DNA from: Nodosilinea sp. P-1105
GTDB lineage: Bacteria > Cyanobacteriota > Cyanobacteriia > Phormidesmidales > Phormidesmidaceae
Reading direction: 5' to 3'
NCBI RefSeq assembly: GCF_012911975.1
Contig: NZ_SMDQ01000004.1
Span: forward strand, 99,956-163,955
Length of the DNA: 64,000 nucleotides
Shown one piece after another: positions 33,873-41,303 of the stretch. Made by a program: the position numbers and the translations under genes. The notes beneath the pieces are model-generated. The model was not told the origin of the DNA and searched no databases. It saw only the letters and a list, made by a program, of their open reading frames with translations. How positions within the stretch are numbered: the stretch's first letter is position 1; every line of letters starts with the position of its first letter.

Positions 33873-35033
33873 ATGGGCATGTTTGAGGTAATGCAAGGGG
33901 TTGTGCCGGTAGAAACCCAGGGGTTGCCCGAGCGCTTTTTGCTACCCGCCAACTGGTACACTGATCCCCGATGGCTGGCGATCGAGCAACGGGCCATCTT
34001 CCGTCGCACCTGGCTGTATGCTGGCGACAGCGCCCAACTAGACCAACCGGGGATGGTGTGGGCTAAGACAGTGGCGGGGCAGCCGGTGCTGATTTGCCGC
34101 GATCGCGATGGCGAGCTACGGGCCTTCCACAACGTGTGTCCCCACCGGGCGGCGCTGTTGCAGCCTGAGGTCGGGGTGCAGTCCTGTCGCCAGCTGGTCT
34201 GCCCCTACCATGCCTGGGTGTACGACCTCAGGGGCCAGCTAGTGGGGGTGCCCTCCCAAGTCCAGTTTGCCCCTAGCTTTGATCGCCAAGCCCATGCCCT
34301 CCAGCCTATTCGCCTAGAAACCTGGTCTGGATTTATGTTTCTTTGCCTGGATGATCAAGCTCCCCCGCTGCGGGACCATTTGGGCAGCATTGACGCCAAC
34401 TTGGGCCAGCATCGCACCCCAGCGACTCAGCCCTTGCTGGCCAAGCAGTACACCGTCGCCTGCAACTGGAAGAACTACCACGACAACACCCTGTGCGACT
34501 ACCATGTGGCGATCGCCCATCGCACCACCCTAAACCAGGTACAAGGCCCCATTCGTCAGTACCAGCACCAGCTAGAGACCTTTGTTAATCTGCTCTATAC
34601 CCCTACCACCGCCGCCTGGCAAGCAGAAAACCCGATCTTGCCTCAGCTGAAAGGGCACAGCCGCACCGGCTTTTTTACCTATGGCATCTACCCCAACCTG
34701 CATCTGCTAGGACTACCCAACGGCCTCTTGGCTTGGATTCAGATTCAGCCTCTCACCGTGGACACCTGCCAGGTCTGCCTAGAGGTCTATGGCACGCCAG
34801 AGTTTAGCCCCCCAGCGGAGGCTCTACTGGCGGAATTTGAGGCCTTTATGGCCGAAGACATGGCCCTGACCGAAAGTGTCCAGCGGGGCTATGCCAGCGG
34901 AGCCTATACCCCTGGCCCGGTGAATGGCCTGGAAACCCGGATTGTGCACCAGCAGCAGCTGATCTGGCAGGCGGTTACAGCTCAGGTAAAAGTTGACGCA
35001 TTACCTGAACAAAGCCTTCAGCGTCTTGGATAA
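33873..35033 (+). CDS. Rieske non-heme iron oxygenase, alpha subunit type
   Basis: About 386 residues. The N-terminal Rieske [2Fe-2S] site is CPHRAALL (Cys/His) and CPYHAW (Cys/His), 20 residues apart. The catalytic domain begins NWKNYHDNTLCDYHVAIAH, where the two His of the mononuclear iron site lie. Relatives (choline, carnitine, glycine-betaine oxygenases) hydroxylate or N-demethylate cationic amines. It is on the same strand right after the guanidine transporter, so it might act on a substituted guanidine; this is inference. The start is uncertain: ATG 33873, 33879 or 33891; a GTG at 33855 lies inside the tandem repeat. The last 59 bases overlap the convergent HEPN gene. Confidence 0.87.
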   Translation: MGMFEVMQGVVPVETQGLPERFLLPANWYTDPRWLAIEQRAIFRRTWLYAGDSAQLDQPGMVWAKTVAGQPVLICRDRDGELRAFHNVCPHRAALLQPEVGVQSCRQLVCPYHAWVYDLRGQLVGVPSQVQFAPSFDRQAHALQPIRLETWSGFMFLCLDDQAPPLRDHLGSIDANLGQHRTPATQPLLAKQYTVACNWKNYHDNTLCDYHVAIAHRTTLNQVQGPIRQYQHQLETFVNLLYTPTTAAWQAENPILPQLKGHSRTGFFTYGIYPNLHLLGLPNGLLAWIQIQPLTVDTCQVCLEVYGTPEFSPPAEALLAEFEAFMAEDMALTESVQRGYASGAYTPGPVNGLETRIVHQQQLIWQAVTAQVKVDALPEQSLQRLG

Positions 35034-35376
35034 GTTTCTCAACCTGATCGGGATCGAAGACAGTGAAAACAAGATAATCGGCAGCTTGACGATTTTCAAA
35101 GCTGCGATCAAAGACCTTTCCCCACTTGGCATCTAAATCTCCTGGTTTTACTAAATCTCGGTGAATGGCCCCTCTTAAGCCAGAATGCTTGACAAATTGC
35201 TTTCCCCGATGAAGCATGACTGCGCTAGCAGCGTAAAAACAGGCGTAATAGGCTCGGTTAGCCGCAAACTCTAGCCTATCTGCTTGAAATTCTGACCAAG
35301 CTGACTCCAAAGCCTGAGATGCTTTGTGCAGTAATGACGTAATCATTTTTCCTGCTTGAGAGTCTTGATTCATCAA
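34975..35376 (-). CDS. HEPN domain protein (toxin-like)
   Basis: A 133-residue helical protein with HEPN features: FAANRAYYACFYAASAVMLHRGK (about 37-59), then HSGLRGAIHRDL and a late FENRQAADY. In HEPN/MNT pairs the HEPN protein is the toxin (often an RNase) and the MNT nucleotidyltransferase neutralises it by adding nucleotides. The RNase motif R-x4-6-H is not clear here: FENRQAADY keeps the Arg but has no His at the right distance, so activity is uncertain. It overlaps the upstream MNT gene by four bases (ATGA), and its 3' end overlaps the Rieske gene. Confidence 0.85.
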   Translation of the reverse strand: MMNQDSQAGKMITSLLHKASQALESAWSEFQADRLEFAANRAYYACFYAASAVMLHRGKQFVKHSGLRGAIHRDLVKPGDLDAKWGKVFDRSFENRQAADYLVFTVFDPDQVEKLIQDAEGFVQVMRQLLPEL

Positions 35377-35723
35377 ACAGGTACACCATAGCGACTAATT
35401 TCGCGGTGGATAGGCAGTAGATCGTAGTAGCCTGTAAGCCAATCGTCCTTTGGTACGACCAACGTGCTGATCACGACGTCGTAGGCCAATTCCAGGTCAA
35501 ATAACGCATCGGTAATGGCATCACGAACCTGCCAGGAGAGAGGTTGTGTCGTGAGAACCAACAGGTCTATATCGGATTCATCAGTGTCCGCACCTGTAGC
35601 CTTGGACCCATAGAGAATCACCTGATCCACAGGAAACTCGGCCAGCAGAAGGCTGACAGCCGCCTCAAGGGCCAGACTATCGTTTTTCTTAAGGGGTAAA
35701 TCAGCTATGGTGTGCACAACCAT
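35373..35723 (-). CDS. MNT-type nucleotidyltransferase (antitoxin-like)
   Basis: A 116-residue minimal nucleotidyltransferase. The catalytic motif is GSKATGADTDESDIDLLVL (about 40-58), the GSx10DxD pattern of the MNT/KNTase family, with a third acidic position in YDVVIST further on. Together with the overlapping HEPN gene it forms a toxin-antitoxin-like pair. The 4-base overlap indicates translational coupling. ATG at 35723. Confidence 0.88.
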   Translation of the reverse strand: MVVHTIADLPLKKNDSLALEAAVSLLLAEFPVDQVILYGSKATGADTDESDIDLLVLTTQPLSWQVRDAITDALFDLELAYDVVISTLVVPKDDWLTGYYDLLPIHREISRYGVPV

Positions 35724-35815
35724 GGGTCAAGGTGGAGTAATGGCAGGATGAGCCTGATTGAGCAAAAGTATCCTTAATCTAGGGTATACCTAACCACAAG
35801 CCCCTCAGTAAGTTA

Positions 35816-36493
35816 ATGGCCCAAAATCCCTTTTATGGCATCTGGCAACGGCAGTTTATTCAGTTTGATTCAGGGGTCAAAGAGACGGGCCAGGGGGTAC
35901 TGTGGCTGCAGGCGGAAACGAGTTTTGCTGATGTGCGCCAGTGGCCCCCCAGGCTGCTTCAACCCCTGGGGACAGAGTTACTGACTCCAGAGCACTATCG
36001 TCGGCTTTCCTGGCGGCAGCGGTTTGACGTTGACCTGCTAGGTTTTGCCGGCACCTTTACCTGGTCAGCGCTGGACGATACCCAGGGCACCTGCACCTGG
36101 CATCACCGTCTGGCCATTACTCCCCGGCAGCGACCGGACACCAGCCACTACACCTGGCTAAGCCCCCATGAGTTTTTGGAGCAGGGGGTCTGTGAGGATG
36201 AGGTTGGAATGCCCCACAGCTTTGTGGAGCACTGGCAGCGAATCGGCACTGGTCCGTTGCAGGTCTGGCATCCCGCCGCCGGAACCGGGCAGGGGGTAGG
36301 TCTGGTGGCTGCCGATTGGGCTGTGGTGGTGGAAGACGGGCGATCGCCCCAGCCTGATCTAGCCACCTTCCATGGCTTTGCTGCCACCGCCTGGCAGCGA
36401 CAGCAGGACCATTGGCAACCGCAGTTTGGCACCCCTCAACCCTCCCTGGAGCCTGACCAGGTGCTTAGCCAGTGGCAACGGGCAGAACCGTAA
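35816..36493 (+). CDS. Hypothetical protein, unknown
   Basis: A 225-residue soluble protein beginning MAQNPFYGIWQRQFIQF. It is rich in Trp, Gln and His and has alternating strands (FTWSALDDTQGTCTWHHRLA, LVAADWAVVVEDG) that suggest a beta-barrel, perhaps lipocalin-like, but no family is recognised. No signal peptide is visible. It follows the divergent MNT/HEPN pair by 92 bases and precedes the DUF4336 gene by 153 bases on the same strand. ATG at 35816. Confidence 0.75.
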   Translation: MAQNPFYGIWQRQFIQFDSGVKETGQGVLWLQAETSFADVRQWPPRLLQPLGTELLTPEHYRRLSWRQRFDVDLLGFAGTFTWSALDDTQGTCTWHHRLAITPRQRPDTSHYTWLSPHEFLEQGVCEDEVGMPHSFVEHWQRIGTGPLQVWHPAAGTGQGVGLVAADWAVVVEDGRSPQPDLATFHGFAATAWQRQQDHWQPQFGTPQPSLEPDQVLSQWQRAEP

Positions 36494-36537
36494 TCCCTTG
36501 CGTTTGCTGCCCAGCGGCTTAGAATACGCTATAGCCG

Positions 36538-36644
36538 GTTGACCCACCCCGCCCTCCGGGCACCCCTCCAAGGAGGGGAAAGTAGCTCTGACCAGGAGTG
36601 AATCAGCGATTTAATTCTGCCTTCTGCCTTCCGCCTTCTGCCTT
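36538..36644. repeat. GC-rich inverted-repeat unit and CTTCTGC heptamers
   Basis: 36538-36579 holds a dispersed unit containing GACCCACCCCGCCCTCCGGG and CCCCTCCAAGGAGGGG; an inverted copy lies at 37905-37944. At 36614-36644 several TTCTGCC heptamers run up to the ATG of the DUF4336 gene. Confidence 0.75.
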
Positions 36645-36646
36645 TA

Positions 36647-37840
36647 ATGCCCCCCTCCCTAGCTTCAGAGTATCGTCGCGATCGCGCCTGGCCGTTTTGG
36701 CCGGTGGTTCCCCTCTATCCCTATGGTCAGCGACCTACCCTGCGCATCGAGGTGGTGCCAGATACGGTGTGGACCTTTGACCAATTCCAGGGGATTTTCT
36801 ATGTGGTGGTGCCGATTCGCATGACGGTGGTGCGCTTAGAGCCCCAGGGGTTGCTGGTGTATGCTCCGGTGGCCCCCACCCCAGAGTGCATCGCCCTGGT
36901 GCAAGAGCTAGAGCAAAAGTATGGGCCAGTGACATACATCGTGCTGTCTACGGTGACCGGCATCGAGCATAAGGCCTTTGTTGGCCCCTTTGCCCGGCGG
37001 TTTCCCCAGGCCCAGGTGTATGTCACCCCCAACCAGTGGAGCTTTCCGCTGAATTTACCCTTGCCCTGGCTGGGTTTGCCCCGCGATCGCACCCACTTAC
37101 TCCCCGCCATCAGCGCCCAGGCTCCCTTTGCCGACCAGGTAGACTATGCCACCCTGGCCCCTATTGATCTGGGGCTGGGTCCCTTTGGGGAAACCGCCTG
37201 TTTTCACCGAGCCAGCCGCACCCTTTTGGTGACCGACTCCCTGGTTTCCATTCCAGCAGCACCACCAGCGGTGTTGCAGCTCAACCCCTACCCGCTGCTA
37301 TTCCATGCCAGGGACACCGCCGCCGATCCCATCGTTGACACCCCAGAAAACCGCCGCAAGGGCTGGCAGCGCATTGCCCTGTTTGCCTTTTACTTTCGCC
37401 CCAGCACCCTAGAGGTAGCCACCACCGGAGACATGCTGCAAGAGGCTAAAGCCTCCCCCGATCGCTCCCGCCGCAACTACTTTGGCCTGTATCCCTTTCG
37501 CTGGCAGCCCGGTTGGCAACAGTCCTTTCAGGCCCTATACAAGGATGGTCAGTTACAGGTTGCCCCCATCTTGCAAACTTTGATCTTTAACCGGGGGCCA
37601 GAGGAGGTGATGGCCTGGGCGAAGCACATTGCCACCTGGCAGTTTGAGCGGATTATCCCGGCCCATTTAGAGGCCCCGATTGCCGCTAGGCCCTCGGATT
37701 TGCTAGAAGCTTTCCAGGTGCTGCGCTCCCCAGAGGCTGAGGTAACCACAGGGTTTCCTGGGGCCGATTTTGAGCTGCTGCGTCAAATTGAAGCGGCCCT
37801 GCTAAAGGCGCGGATTTCCCGCCCCCGAACTAAAAATTAG
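36647..37840 (+). CDS. DUF4336 domain protein
   Basis: A 397-residue protein matching cyanobacterial/plant DUF4336 proteins: RDRAWPFWPVVPLYPYGQRP, VVVPIRMTVVRLEPQGLLVYAPVAPT, YIVLSTVTGIEHKAFVGPFARRFP and RASRTLLVTDSLVSIP. The order of motifs recalls the metallo-beta-lactamase fold, but the HxHxDH signature is not present, so enzymatic activity is doubtful. The final 50 codons are duplicated as a fragment at 44501-44658. The start at 36647 follows a heptamer repeat and has no clear ribosome site. Confidence 0.85.
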   Translation: MPPSLASEYRRDRAWPFWPVVPLYPYGQRPTLRIEVVPDTVWTFDQFQGIFYVVVPIRMTVVRLEPQGLLVYAPVAPTPECIALVQELEQKYGPVTYIVLSTVTGIEHKAFVGPFARRFPQAQVYVTPNQWSFPLNLPLPWLGLPRDRTHLLPAISAQAPFADQVDYATLAPIDLGLGPFGETACFHRASRTLLVTDSLVSIPAAPPAVLQLNPYPLLFHARDTAADPIVDTPENRRKGWQRIALFAFYFRPSTLEVATTGDMLQEAKASPDRSRRNYFGLYPFRWQPGWQQSFQALYKDGQLQVAPILQTLIFNRGPEEVMAWAKHIATWQFERIIPAHLEAPIAARPSDLLEAFQVLRSPEAEVTTGFPGADFELLRQIEAALLKARISRPRTKN

Positions 37841-37904
37841 GATAAGTGATTTGCAAAAGCCTTTGATCTTCAGGGAGGTTGCTTCAACACATCAGAACCT
37901 TTTA

Positions 37905-38011
37905 TCCCCTCCCACGGAGGGGTGCCCGGAGGGCGGGGTGGGTTCCTTCGGGCTTGCTTGACCCACCCCTACCCACTTCGACACGCTCAGCGCAGGCCTC
38001 CAAAGGAGGGG
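37905..38011. repeat. Composite inverted repeat in the DUF4336-Uma2 spacer
   Basis: The left arm, containing TCCCCTCC ... GGGCGGGGTGGGTT, is an inverted copy of the unit at 36538-36579. The right arm, TTGACCCACCCC ... CCTCCAAAGGAGGGGA, is a direct copy with an added CTTCGACACGCTCAG segment. Together they can fold into a roughly 105-base hairpin. This block is absent from the duplicated spacer at 44659-44720, so it was inserted (or lost) after the duplication. Confidence 0.75.
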
Positions 38012-38131
38012 ATTTCGGACCTTGATGCCAACAAATCTCTACATCTGCTAACCCTAAATTCAAGACTTGACGCTGCACTAGAACCATTCCGCTACACTAA
38101 AGACAGCCCGTTGGCCTTTGCCTAAACGACT

Positions 38132-38779
38132 ATGGTGACGCCGTTAGCCACAAACCCACCGCCGATTGCCCCTGGGGAAAACCGGGTAGCCCTGCGTGGC
38201 ATGGACTGGATGGCGTACTGCAAAATGCGATCGCTACTTAACGAACGTACCTGCGCCCGCCTTACCTACGATCGCGGCACCCTTGAAATCACCATGCCCT
38301 CTGAAGCCCACGAGTTCTATGCCCGCCTGATCGAGCGGTTCATTATCATTTTGGTTGTTGAGCTAGGGATGCGGGTTAAAACCCTGGGCTCCACCACCCT
38401 AGAGCGGGAAGATCTGGACCGGGGGGCTGAACCCGACAATGGCTACTACATCCAAAACCAACCCCAGGTGGCGGGCCGCAGCATCGACCTGGCGGTGGAC
38501 CCACCCCCAGACCTGGTGGTGGAGGTGGATATTAATCACACTGACATTGACAAAAATGCCCTGTATGCGGCGATGGGAGTGCCAGAGTTCTGGCGGTTTA
38601 ACGGCAAGGTTTGGCGTATCTATCAGCTGCGGGATGGGCAATATCAAGAATGCGATCGCTCCCCCACGTTTCCCATCGTCTCAAAAGATGACCTCTACCA
38701 ATTCTTAGGCACTTGCCAAACCGACGAAGTCGCCGCTGAACTCAATATTCGCACCTGGCTGAGAAACCAAATCAACTAG
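38132..38779 (+). CDS. Uma2 family endonuclease-like protein
   Basis: A 215-residue Uma2 (DUF820) protein with a PD-(D/E)XK-like fold, very abundant in cyanobacteria. Seen are the N-terminal MDWMAYCKMRSLLNERTCAR, the TYDRGTLEITMPSEAHEFYA segment, the acidic EPDNGYYI, and the catalytic-like DLVVEVDINHTDIDKN (about 127-142) followed by GVPEFWRFNGKVWRIY. DNA-nicking is expected from the fold; the biological role is unclear. A truncated copy, about 91% identical over 104 residues, lies at 44721-45035. Its stop overlaps that of the convergent small gene. Confidence 0.9.
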   Translation: MVTPLATNPPPIAPGENRVALRGMDWMAYCKMRSLLNERTCARLTYDRGTLEITMPSEAHEFYARLIERFIIILVVELGMRVKTLGSTTLEREDLDRGAEPDNGYYIQNQPQVAGRSIDLAVDPPPDLVVEVDINHTDIDKNALYAAMGVPEFWRFNGKVWRIYQLRDGQYQECDRSPTFPIVSKDDLYQFLGTCQTDEVAAELNIRTWLRNQIN

Positions 38780-38889
38780 ACGGCAGCAGGGGCAAACAGC
38801 GCAGCCCACAGCAACAGGGTCAGCAGTACCGCTAGCACCGCGATCAGTAGGTCTCGATATGGGTCAGAAAGTGTCGTGGAGTGTTTCAT
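38776..38889 (-). CDS. Small single-pass membrane protein, 37 residues
   Basis: Reading leftwards, ATG at 38887-38889 starts MKHSTTLSDPYRDLLIAVL and continues as a hydrophobic helix (about 14-35, Leu/Ala-rich with one Trp) to a TAG at 38776-38778. The ribosome site GGAGGTGA lies five bases upstream of the ATG and is among the best in the window. The stop overlaps the stop of Uma2. The polar N-terminus and single helix recall small membrane subunits or toxin-like peptides; no family is recognised. A further hydrophobic 29-codon frame (MTLHYVLALL...) ends just upstream and could be coupled. Confidence 0.6.
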   Translation of the reverse strand: MKHSTTLSDPYRDLLIAVLAVLLTLLLWAALFAPAAV

Positions 38890-39113
38890 CAGGCTCACCT
38901 CCAGGGGTGTCGAGGCAATGGCCACCTCATCTTCATGGTGGCACTAAAGGCTGCAAGCAGGGCCAAGACGTAATGAAGTGTCATCCCCAGGCAGGGCTTT
39001 GCGGTGTTCTTCGCAACCCATGGCAAAACGCTATGCTGTTCCTGACCCCGGCTGATCTGCTGTAGGCTGAAGCAGTCAGTCAAAGTGGAGCTCGGTGACG
39101 AGTAAGGGGAGCT

Positions 39114-40154
39114 ATGGCGGCTAACTCTAACGTGCGATCGCTGTTAACCAAAGCCAATCGCCTGCGTCAAACAGAAGAAATTTGGGAGTTCGCCAGCCCC
39201 CTGGCACGGGTTTGGATTACCCCAAAGCGGGATGCCGCCTATCGGCCCTATCTGTTCCTGGTGGTTAGTACAGAGGGGCGGGTGGTATTTAGTAAAAATC
39301 AACGGCAGCGTCCCGATGCCGATCAAATGTTGGAAGTCCTGCTGCGGACCATGATTCGGCCTGGGCTGATGGCCGGACGACCACGGCGGCCCAAGGCCGT
39401 ACACCTGGATGATGCTGACGTTGTCTCAGCGTTGACCCCGACGCTGGCTCAGCTAGACATTCGCTGTGAACATCGGGCCAGCTTACCTACCCTAGAGCGG
39501 ACTCGACAATTTTTAGAGCGGGGATTTACAGAGATAGAGCCTATCCCTGGTCTGCTCACGGTTTCAGGGGTGACACCGCCCCTGGTGCAGCACCTCTACG
39601 AACTAGCGGCAGAGTACTATAAAATGGCTCCCTGGCATTGGTTAGGGGATCACGATCCCATGGTGATCGCCTATCCGCCAAAGAGCGATCCCCGCTACGG
39701 CATTGTTATGGGTAGTGGCGGAGAAGTCTTTGGCCTATCGGTGTACGATCACGTCGAAGACCTGCGGCTGACATTCCGCCAGAGTTTACCCCAATGGGAA
39801 CTCATGCAGCGAGCCTCCTGGCTGGTGCTGTTTTTTGAACAGCCCATGGCTATGAGCTTTGATGACCTGGATGCGATTTTGCAATATGACTGGCCGGTGG
39901 TCAATGAGCAGGCTTATCCGGTCTTTGGCCGCACAACTTCCGATGGACGGCTGATGCCACCATCCCTGAACGATTTGGTATGGCTGGAAGGTGTCTTGTC
40001 TGGGTTGCTAGGTTACCTGCCCCAGTTTTTGCAGGAGGGGTTTGGCGATGACGACCCTGACAATCTGACTTTGCCGGTTCAGACCATCAGCGGTAAGGCC
40101 AAGATGCAGTTGCAAATGCCCGAGTTAGACGACCTGCTTTTTCCTGACGATTAG
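39114..40154 (+). CDS. Hypothetical cyanobacterial protein (DUF6930-like)
   Basis: A 346-residue soluble protein. The N-terminal third (LRQTEEIWEFASPLARVWIT ... RPKAVHLDDADVVSALTPTL) resembles the DUF6930 family as I remember it; the middle (LAAEYYKMAPWHWLGDHDPM, GSGGEVFGLSVYD) looks like a DUF7309-type segment. The C-terminus has the acidic end DDLLFPDD. No catalytic motif is recognised. ATG at 39114 with AGGGGAG about six bases upstream. It is in the block between the duplicated Uma2 copies. Confidence 0.7.
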   Translation: MAANSNVRSLLTKANRLRQTEEIWEFASPLARVWITPKRDAAYRPYLFLVVSTEGRVVFSKNQRQRPDADQMLEVLLRTMIRPGLMAGRPRRPKAVHLDDADVVSALTPTLAQLDIRCEHRASLPTLERTRQFLERGFTEIEPIPGLLTVSGVTPPLVQHLYELAAEYYKMAPWHWLGDHDPMVIAYPPKSDPRYGIVMGSGGEVFGLSVYDHVEDLRLTFRQSLPQWELMQRASWLVLFFEQPMAMSFDDLDAILQYDWPVVNEQAYPVFGRTTSDGRLMPPSLNDLVWLEGVLSGLLGYLPQFLQEGFGDDDPDNLTLPVQTISGKAKMQLQMPELDDLLFPDD

Positions 40155-40177
40155 CCCTGGCTGGATGTGTCAACCGG

Positions 40178-40432
40178 CTATTGGATAGCGCTGCCCTTGG
40201 ACCAAAGCTCGTATTCACTGAGGTCGATGGTGTCGTTCCACACGAGGGCATAGCCGCCGGGCTCAATGGTGAAGCTTTTGAAGAAGGCTGGCTGGCGCAG
40301 GGGTGAAAAGACGGGGTTTTTCAGTAGGGGGGTGATGTCGTAGTCCTTGAGGTCGCCGTTAGTAAAGGAGATTCGCAGGATAGAGTTACCCACCGCCTCT
40401 GCTTTCAAAATCCTGGGACACTTAATGGCCAT
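40178..40432 (-). CDS. DUF2442 protein
   Basis: An 84-residue protein with the DUF2442 pattern: AVGNSILRISFTNGDLKDYDITPLL, then FKSFTIEPGGYALVWNDTIDLSEYELW. DUF2442 proteins are often encoded with a DUF4160 partner in small modules resembling toxin-antitoxin pairs; the partner is not present here, only a short coding-like remnant upstream. ATG at 40432. It converges with the DUF6930-like gene. Confidence 0.85.
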   Translation of the reverse strand: MAIKCPRILKAEAVGNSILRISFTNGDLKDYDITPLLKNPVFSPLRQPAFFKSFTIEPGGYALVWNDTIDLSEYELWSKGSAIQ

Positions 40433-40441
40433 GGTTTTACC

Positions 40442-40537
40442 TCAGCAGGGAGAGTTTAGTGAGTCGAGGTAGATGCTGCGAATGGTGCAGTTGACGAAGC
40501 TGGGGTAGTCGTCGATTGCCAGACATTGAAGAAGTTT
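40442..40537 (-). other. Coding-like fragment after the PIN gene
   Basis: Directly after the stop codon of the PIN gene, and in the same frame, 31 codons continue to a TGA at 40442-40444: KLLQCLAIDDYPSFVNCTIR followed by SIYLDSLNSPC. The text is protein-like and has no start codon of its own. It could be the 3' end of a lost gene (possibly the missing DUF2442 partner) fused downstream of the PIN gene. Evidence is composition only. Confidence 0.3.
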
Positions 40538-40915
40538 TCAATTCTTCGCCAAATAGCGAACATTCCGTAAGCCCTCAAAATCACTATCTTGGGTCCACAC
40601 TGTGGCTTCAAATTTATACGCAGTAGCAAGAATTATGCTGTCTGCCATGGGCAATTTACCTTCAACAGAAATCTTTGCGGCATTGAGGGCAAGTTCTCTG
40701 TCTAAATCAATAACCTGGCCTTGCAGCATCACACCAATAGCCTGCATGGCTTCATCTTCGCTACGCCGAAGCAAAATATGTTTGAAAACTTCGTATAGGC
40801 TAATAGCGGGCACGATTAAGCTGCTGACCTCTTCAATGGCGGGTGCGAAGAAGTCTGCACTGGGTTCATCGGCGAAATAGGCAAGCCAACCAGAAGAATC
40901 AACCACATTGCTCAT
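40538..40915 (-). CDS. PIN domain ribonuclease (VapC-like toxin)
   Basis: A 125-residue PIN-domain protein. The acidic residues of the active site are seen in MSNVVDSSGWLAYF (Asp6), SLYEVFKHIL (Glu about 42), LPMADSIILATAY (Asp about 92) and TQDSDFEGL (Asp about 110). VapC toxins cut RNA, frequently tRNA or rRNA. It overlaps the upstream AbrB-type antitoxin gene by four bases (ATGA), a standard VapBC arrangement. Confidence 0.92.
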   Translation of the reverse strand: MSNVVDSSGWLAYFADEPSADFFAPAIEEVSSLIVPAISLYEVFKHILLRRSEDEAMQAIGVMLQGQVIDLDRELALNAAKISVEGKLPMADSIILATAYKFEATVWTQDSDFEGLRNVRYLAKN

Positions 40916-41118
40916 AGTCGATCGCCATCTCTGTCCAAATCTGTATCCATTCCCTTGAGAAAGCCCCGCAAGGCTTGTACAGGGCGAAGGGGGATCAGCT
41001 CTATGCGATCGTGGTACCGCACTACTTGGAAGCGCTGTCCTTCGGAGAGGCCCAGCGATCGCCCCACCGCAGATGGAATAGTGAGCTGCAAGTCAGCCGA
41101 TACAATCACCGATGCCAT
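40912..41118 (-). CDS. AbrB/MazE-type antitoxin (VapB-like)
   Basis: A 68-residue swapped-hairpin DNA-binding protein starting MASVIVSADLQLTIPSAVGR, followed by LGLSEGQRFQVVRYHDRIEL, the typical SpoVT/AbrB pattern. The C-terminal tail (ALRGFLKGMDTDLDRDGDRL) would bind and block the PIN toxin. It should repress its own promoter. An in-frame ATG at 41139 gives seven more residues; the shorter start fits the family better. Confidence 0.9.
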   Translation of the reverse strand: MASVIVSADLQLTIPSAVGRSLGLSEGQRFQVVRYHDRIELIPLRPVQALRGFLKGMDTDLDRDGDRL

Positions 41119-41229
41119 AGCCGCAAAGTCCTGACTCATAATCCCATCCTAAACCTCTCACCCATCTACTCATCCACCTACCCACTCCTCACTCCTTCAC
41201 CTCTACCCTCCGGGAAGCCACTCCACATC

Positions 41230-41293
41230 TACCACCCTTCGACAAGCTCAGGGCGGCGCCCATCCACCCCCTTCGACTTCGCTCAGGACAGGC
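41230..41293. repeat. Two CTTCGAC-GCTCAG repeat units
   Basis: CCCTTCGACAAGCTCAGGGC (about 41234-41253) and CCCCTTCGACTTCGCTCAGG (about 41267-41287) are two variants of a short interspersed repeat; a third, CTTCGACACGCTCAG, is at 37976-37990. They lie in a C-rich spacer between VapB and the NACHT gene. Confidence 0.75.
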
Positions 41294-41303
41294 ATCCACC
41301 CAT

